Shown: positions 5,931-6,202 of the stretch, one piece after another
Layout of the letters: each line of letters begins with the position of its first letter
Numbering within the stretch: position 1 is the stretch's first letter
Source: Solirubrobacterales bacterium
Lineage (GTDB): Bacteria > Actinomycetota > Thermoleophilia > Solirubrobacterales > Solirubrobacteraceae
NCBI GenBank assembly: GCA_025964065.1
Contig: JAOPZO010000474.1
Coordinates: forward strand, 1 to 6,202
Length of the DNA: 6,202 bases
Direction of reading: 5' to 3'
Made by a program: the position numbers and the translations under genes
Notes under the pieces: model-generated
Seen by the model: only the letters and a program-made list of their open reading frames with translations
The model's database searches: none
Told to the model about the DNA's origin: nothing

Positions 5931-5960
5931 CCGTGCCCCCCAGGGCACGGTTCACCGTGC
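5931..5960. repeat. Three interlocking inverted-repeat arms upstream of rpoD
   Basis: CCGTGCCC (5931-5938) pairs perfectly with GGGCACGG (5943-5950) across a 4-nt gap. The same middle arm, as GCACGGT (5945-5951), also pairs perfectly with ACCGTGC (5954-5960) across 2 nt. The two hairpins are mutually exclusive. The cluster ends 8 bp upstream of the rpoD -35 box, so it is positioned as a protein-binding site rather than as part of the rpoD transcript; it could be in the leader of the divergent gene. Confidence 0.5.
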
Positions 5961-5968
5961 TGACTACG

Positions 5969-5998
5969 CCACGGGTACGGCTTGGTTTCAGCCCGTGG
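5969..5998. repeat. Further inverted repeat, CCACGGG and CCCGTGG
   Basis: The 7-bp arms at 5969-5975 and 5992-5998 are perfect inverted copies with a 16-bp gap. An alternative internal pairing exists between GGCT (5979-5982) and AGCC (5990-5993). It lies next to the dyad cluster in the rpoD upstream region and 75 bp before the divergent gene. Function unknown. Confidence 0.35.
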
Positions 5999-6072
5999 GC
6001 CGAGCCGTTCCGGGGCGCCTCACGAGAAGGTGTCGGCAGGCGCGCCGGGGCGCTTGAGGTCGCGGGTGCGGG

Positions 6073-6202
6073 ATGATGCGCCGCGTGACCCCGCCCAAGG
6101 ACCGCAAGCCCGTCGACCCCGGCGTCCTCGGAGGCCTCTCGCGCACGCGCCCGCAGCGCCGGAGCACGAAGCGCGGCACCCAGGCCGACCCGGCTGCCAC
6201 GG
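6073..6202 (+). CDS. Hypothetical basic protein (5' part only)
   Basis: The frame opens after an in-frame TGA at 6055-6057 and runs to the window edge; 43 residues are visible. ATG at 6073 or 6076 would give MMRRVTPPKD; GTG at 6085 gives MTPPKDRKPVDPGVLGGLSR and may be the better start, as the preceding bases lack coding character. No strong Shine-Dalgarno decides between them; GAGG at 6056-6059 is 13 nt from the first ATG. The visible part is hydrophilic and rich in arginine, lysine and proline, with no signal peptide or helix. I cannot name a family. It is divergent from rpoD across 294 bp. Coding status is likely rather than certain because the piece is short and the opposite strand is also open here. 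Confidence 0.5.
   Translation, partial: MMRRVTPPKDRKPVDPGVLGGLSRTRPQRRSTKRGTQADPAAT

Noticed and set aside
5779..5955. Extension of rpoD to a start at 5955
   Set aside because: The extra 59 residues look non-coding, overlap the best promoter match, and are absent from the sigma-factor family.
5961..6045. Possible tRNA or small RNA gene in the rpoD upstream region
   Set aside because: GGTTTCAGCCC recalls a T-arm, but no acceptor stem, anticodon arm or D-arm can be assembled around it.
5988..6200. A 70-residue open frame on the - strand at the right edge
   Set aside because: It is Arg/Pro-rich and opposite the more plausible + strand frame starting at 6073, and lacks any family feature.

Overview
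The window is very GC-rich, with GC-biased third codon positions in every gene. The housekeeping proteins look actinobacterial. The 368-residue principal-type sigma factor, starting MSVVELQELEEIKGLMAKG, and the gene set together suggest a deep-branching actinobacterium, perhaps of the Thermoleophilia/Solirubrobacterales type. That placement rests on recognising the protein sequences, not on any search. I see no insertion sequence, phage gene, CRISPR array, tRNA or rRNA. This is ordinary chromosomal housekeeping DNA.

Layout. Bases 1-651 (+ strand) hold the 3' end of an unrecognised, probably exported beta-rich protein, followed closely by a 76-residue protein with two predicted membrane helices. 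Facing them on the - strand is a tight three-gene methionine/sulfur operon, transcribed as metY (O-acetylhomoserine sulfhydrylase, 3546-2224), a CoA_binding_2/YccU-like protein (2227-1718) and metX (homoserine O-acyltransferase, 1721-645). Its genes overlap by 4 bp at each junction (ATGA, then GTGA). The metX 3' end runs 7 bp into the 3' end of the small membrane-protein gene. A 102-bp intergenic region (3547-3648) containing dyad symmetries separates metY from a divergent OsmC/Ohr-family gene (3649-4152).

The OsmC gene converges, with a 6-bp gap, on a six-helix membrane protein gene (4611-4159, - strand). That gene lies 60 bp downstream of rpoD/sigA (5778-4672, - strand). Upstream of rpoD is a 294-bp non-coding stretch. 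It carries a good sigma-70-type promoter (TTGGTG, 17 bp, TAGGAT), a leader of about 110 nt with an 8-bp long-range stem, and a cluster of interlocking inverted repeats just upstream of the -35 box. The start of a divergent, basic, unrecognised protein (from 6073) runs off the right edge.

How the genes work together. MetX activates homoserine by acylation, and MetY replaces the acyl group with sulfide to give homocysteine, the methionine precursor. The CoA-binding protein is translated between them and may bind CoA or acyl-CoA connected with the MetX step, but that is inference. The OsmC-family protein, probably a thiol-based peroxide-handling enzyme, shares the control region. No new multi-gene system is evident. 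The points most worth a second look are the middle gene of the met operon, the interlocking dyads and structured leader of rpoD, and the overlapping convergent gene ends.
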